A stretch of 64,000 bases of DNA. It comes from Bacteroidales bacterium UBA5197. Its GTDB lineage: Bacteria; Bacteroidota; Bacteroidia; Bacteroidales; Lentimicrobiaceae. Of the stretch, positions 61,308-64,000 are shown piece after piece. The stretch is taken from the NCBI GenBank assembly GCA_002412885.1, contig DHVX01000090.1, positions 62,255-126,254 on the forward strand, given 5' to 3'. Below the pieces are notes generated by a model, which ran no database searches, was not told where the DNA came from, and was given only the letters and a program-made list of their open reading frames with translations. Made by a program: the position numbers and the translations under genes. Numbering within the stretch: the first letter of the stretch is position 1; each line of letters begins with the position of its first letter.

Positions 61308-63179
61308 CTAAATTTCTTTTTTCCGGCTGATTTTTTTCTTTTCCGATTTAAGATTCAGCAGGGATTGTTCAAGCTTTTCAATGAAGGCATCAAATCTGGT
61401 TGATTCTCCGTTTACTAAAAGAGTAATGGCAAACCTGGCTGAAAGGATATTTATCAGGTCTTTGGCGGCTTCAGCGGCTATTTTCATTTGTTTCATCCTG
61501 GATTCCAACTGCCGGAATATTTTTCGCAATTCTGCATTGCTGACAGGGGTTTTGGTTGAAATCTCATTGCTGGAAAGTGAATCATCTTCTACGTAAGCTG
61601 ACTGAGCTTGTGTGAGAAAAATCTCACCATTGCGAACAAGCCGTTCAATGGTGCTGCGGGCTAAATTCAGTGCCCGCATATGCTGATTTCCGTGCAATTG
61701 TTCAGTTGCCGAAACCATCATCAGCACGGCCTTGCTGTATTCACGGTTAAAGTAAGCGGTGAGTGCCAGCTTAAGGTAGTTGTTTGATTTCCCGGATTCC
61801 AGTTCACTGATGAGCAGGGTTTCGGGTGTAACGTTGCCTGCAAATTCAAGTACATAAGGGTCGGTTTTTATTGCTCTTGCATTCAAAGGCGTTTTCAGCA
61901 GAACCCCTGTAAAGCTGGTACAACGACTCAGCGCAACGTAAACCTGGCCCGGCGCAAATGCTTCCTCCAGATCGGCAATGATTTTCTCAAAGGTCAGTCC
62001 CTGGCTTTTATGAACTGTAATTGCCCATGCAAGTTTTAGCGGATACTGAACAAATATGCCAACGGTTTCTTCAACTACTTTGTTTTCTTTGCTGTCCCAT
62101 GAATACCGGATGTTCGCCCATTCTTCGCGCGCTACCGATATAATTTCACCTTCGGGCAACTCCACAAACAATCCTTCTTCTGAAATTTCAATAACATGAC
62201 CGATTTTGCCGTTATAATAACGTTTGTTCCGGTCGTTTCGCAGAAACATAACCTGCGCACCTTCTTTTAGTTTCAGGTTCAGGTCAGCGGGGAAACTGCT
62301 TTCGGGGAAAGTGCCTTCGACGAATGCTTCGAAACGGTGTATCGGCTCATCAATTTCGCGAAGTTTTTTTTCGTTGGTTTCTTCCACCATTCGGTTGTGC
62401 GTAGCCAGAATGATATAATCTTCCTCTTTTTCCGGGATAAAGCCATGCAGATAACGGCTGTTCAGCAGTTGCAGATCGTTCTGCCGCAGGCTGTTTATTC
62501 TGATTCTGTTCAAAAGGTCGATAAAGTCCTGATCGGTTTGCCGGTAAATCTTTTTCAACTCAATGTAGAGTGGTTTCTGCTCCGTCAGAACTCTGGCACT
62601 GAAAAAGAAAGGACTTTTATAAAACCTTTCCAGAATATTCCAGTCTTCATAATTCGAAATTGGCGGAAGCTGAAAAGTGTCGCCGATCAACACAACCTGT
62701 ACACCTCCAAAGGCTGTGTTTTCGCGTTTCCGGAAAACCCTCAGAAGCCTGTCCACCACATCAAGCAGATCGCAGCGAACCATCGAAATTTCATCAATCA
62801 CCAGCAGTTGAAGCCCGCGGATTATCTCAAGTTTATCTTTGTGATACCTGAAATGGTCATTGATCACACTTCTGTCGGCATCTTCGGGTGGTGCAAATGT
62901 TCTCAGCCTTCTGTCGCCGGGCACATACACCGATGGTTTTATATTGAAGAACGAATGAATGGTCTGCCCTCCTGCATTAACAGCTGCAACACCTGTAGGT
63001 GCAAGTAACACCATATTTTTATTACAGTTTGCTTTCAGGTATTTTAAAAAAGTGGTTTTACCGGTTCCTGCTTTTCCTGTAAGGTAAAGCATGCGGTTGG
63101 TATGCATCACAAATTCAGCAGCATAGCGGAATTCAGCATTTTCAGGATCAAATTTTATATGTTCTATTCCTTCTGACAT
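61308..63179 (-). CDS. PIF1-like superfamily 1B DNA helicase
   Basis: A 623-aa cytosolic ATPase. The motor motifs in order are Walker A TGKAGTGKTTFLKYL (residues ~34-48), LLAPTGVAAVNAGGQTIHSF (motif Ia), Walker B LLVIDEISMV, motif III GDTFQLPP, and the UvrD-C-like end AWAITVHKSQGLTFEK (motif V) and YVALSRCTSF (motif VI). The C-terminal ~170 residues are helical and Lys-rich with no known domain. It should unwind structured DNA 5'-3'; the host process is unknown. ATG 63179 begins at MSEGIEHIKF; ATG 63215 would add 12 residues. Confidence 0.9.
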   Translation of the reverse strand: MSEGIEHIKFDPENAEFRYAAEFVMHTNRMLYLTGKAGTGKTTFLKYLKANCNKNMVLLAPTGVAAVNAGGQTIHSFFNIKPSVYVPGDRRLRTFAPPEDADRSVINDHFRYHKDKLEIIRGLQLLVIDEISMVRCDLLDVVDRLLRVFRKRENTAFGGVQVVLIGDTFQLPPISNYEDWNILERFYKSPFFFSARVLTEQKPLYIELKKIYRQTDQDFIDLLNRIRINSLRQNDLQLLNSRYLHGFIPEKEEDYIILATHNRMVEETNEKKLREIDEPIHRFEAFVEGTFPESSFPADLNLKLKEGAQVMFLRNDRNKRYYNGKIGHVIEISEEGLFVELPEGEIISVAREEWANIRYSWDSKENKVVEETVGIFVQYPLKLAWAITVHKSQGLTFEKIIADLEEAFAPGQVYVALSRCTSFTGVLLKTPLNARAIKTDPYVLEFAGNVTPETLLISELESGKSNNYLKLALTAYFNREYSKAVLMMVSATEQLHGNQHMRALNLARSTIERLVRNGEIFLTQAQSAYVEDDSLSSNEISTKTPVSNAELRKIFRQLESRMKQMKIAAEAAKDLINILSARFAITLLVNGESTRFDAFIEKLEQSLLNLKSEKKKISRKKEI

Positions 63180-63229
63180 CGGGATGTTGGTTCTGCAAGG
63201 TGCTAAATTAAGCATTCCTTATCATAATA

Positions 63230-63265
63230 AAACCGGTAAACGATGCTGTGATCGCTTACCGGTTT
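63230..63265 (-). terminator. Hairpin terminator of the BACON/T9SS gene
   Basis: AAACCGGTAAACGAT and ATCGCTTACCGGTTT pair with one mismatch or wobble around a six-base loop, directly downstream of the 63290 gene on the minus strand. Confidence 0.7.
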
Positions 63266-63289
63266 ATATTCTCGTATCAAAGGCTTTTT

Positions 63290-64000
63290 CTATCTTCTCA
63301 ACACAAGCTTTTGTTTCAATTCCACACTTCCGTTCCTCAGCAGAACAAAGTAAATGCCGGGGGAAGCAGCTGATAAATCAATATTAAAAGTGGAAAGTGT
63401 TTTGTTGCGAAGGATAAAAGCGGTCTTTTTACCTTGAGCATCAAGTACTTCAATTTCGGTTTCACCGCTCAGCTGATCCGGAACTTCTACCATAAACTGC
63501 CCTGTGGTTGGGTTCGGGAATATTTTGAAAGATTTATTTTGCTGCTTAGGGTCAATACCTGTAAGAAGACCTTCCTGCACAAGGGAAACAAAAACATCAT
63601 CTGTGCCGAAAGCTGAAATGGTGAGAATGGCAGTTCGGTAGTATTCGGTTTCATTGGGTTCATAATAGGTAACAATCTCACCATTACCGCTGCCCGAATC
63701 TGATATGGGTATGCACCATTCCACATCGCTTGAAACATTCCACATTGAGTTAGAAAGCAGTGAAAAAACTGCTTCACCTTCCGTAGATGGGACCGTTTGA
63801 GAAGTTGGGCTCACCGAAAGAGTAGCTTCAATTCCAGATTGAATTACCGTTACAATATGATCTGAAACGCCGGCAGCACTGATGGTTATATTTGCAGATC
63901 TTGGGTAAACTTCTTCATTGGCTTCATAGGTGGCAGTAATCTCAAAATTGCCGTTTCCGTAAGGGGTAACAGTGCACCACAATTCATTTGAAGTCGCAGT
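63290..64000 (-). CDS. BACON-domain secreted protein with T9SS tail, 5' end missing
   Basis: The frame runs off the right edge of the window, so only the C-terminal 236 residues are seen. Two BACON-type beta domains are visible (ANITISAAGVSDHIVTVIQ; and LSVSPTSQTVPSTEGEAVFS to FVSLVQEG). These ~80-residue modules are usually linked to carbohydrate binding or spacing in surface enzymes. A T9SS type A domain follows (FKIFPNPTTGQFMVEV to the end, KQKLVLRR). The catalytic or main domain must lie further upstream. Confidence 0.85.
   Translation of the reverse strand, partial: TATSNELWCTVTPYGNGNFEITATYEANEEVYPRSANITISAAGVSDHIVTVIQSGIEATLSVSPTSQTVPSTEGEAVFSLLSNSMWNVSSDVEWCIPISDSGSGNGEIVTYYEPNETEYYRTAILTISAFGTDDVFVSLVQEGLLTGIDPKQQNKSFKIFPNPTTGQFMVEVPDQLSGETEIEVLDAQGKKTAFILRNKTLSTFNIDLSAASPGIYFVLLRNGSVELKQKLVLRR

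Noticed and set aside
62337..63008. 223-aa frame antisense to the helicase
   Set aside because: The minus strand holds all helicase motifs; the plus-strand frame has no family features.
1..64000. tRNA, rRNA, insertion sequences or integrase genes
   Set aside because: All gaps of more than ~150 bases were read and none shows cloverleaf, rRNA or transposase features.

Overview
The window comes from a Bacteroidota chromosome, most likely an environmental member of the Bacteroidales or a neighbouring lineage. The evidence is six secreted proteins with a type IX secretion (T9SS) C-terminal sorting domain, two SusC/SusD outer-membrane nutrient-uptake pairs with a FecI/FecR regulator pair, and many genes preceded by the Bacteroidota -7 promoter element TAnnTTTG. 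Most genes are ordinary chromosomal genes. The only clear accessory patches are around 33.9-35.2 kb and 51.0-52.4 kb. No rRNA, tRNA, CRISPR array, insertion sequence or prophage was found.

Layout. 1-1.9 kb: 3' part of pheT. 2.3-9.9 kb: a multidomain T9SS protein, an M14 zinc carboxypeptidase with a YfcC-type transporter, and a cyanophycinase-like T9SS protein. 10.2-15.7 kb: TerB/J-domain protein, YkgJ-type Cys-cluster protein, two RNA/SAM methyltransferase-type enzymes, a GH18-CUB-T9SS protein and an unrecognised 204-aa protein. 15.8-26.9 kb, all on the minus strand: SusC2-SusD2, then ECF sigma, FecR, SusC1 (with a signalling STN domain) and SusD1. 27.2-35.9 kb: cytosolic-looking amidase with SH3 domains, a sigma-54 regulator-lptE-TPR protein-secG operon, groES-groEL, an AAA ATPase behind two palindromic operators, and a DUF4468 protein. 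36-44.6 kb: 5'-nucleotidase with a tiny upstream partner, the four-gene mevalonate operon, adenine deaminase and an ArsR-family regulator. 44.7-53.3 kb: Ig-like lipoprotein with a His-rich insert, M1 aminopeptidase, CotH-family protein, a Bro-N/HigA-like gene pair between copies of a T9SS tail, and an exported hypothetical. 53.6-57.2 kb: FMN riboswitch and ribD-ribE-ribBA-ribH. 57.6-64 kb, minus strand: polysaccharide deacetylase, CobW-type GTPase, gamma-glutamyltransferase, PIF1-like helicase and the 3' part of a BACON/T9SS protein.

How the genes work together. The riboflavin operon is complete from GTP and ribulose-5-phosphate to riboflavin, apart from the phosphatase step, and sits under FMN feedback. 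The mevalonate operon supplies HMG-CoA reductase, two GHMP kinases and the decarboxylase, so isoprenoids are probably made by the mevalonate route. The Sus region looks like a trans-envelope signalling unit in which SusC1 signals through FecR to the ECF sigma factor.

The strongest candidates for something undescribed are the Bro-N gene standing in the toxin position beside a HigA-like antitoxin, between two T9SS-tail repeats, and the AAA/wHTH/nuclease-like ATPase with duplicated operators over its promoter. All calls come from reading the sequence. No database search or structure prediction was run.
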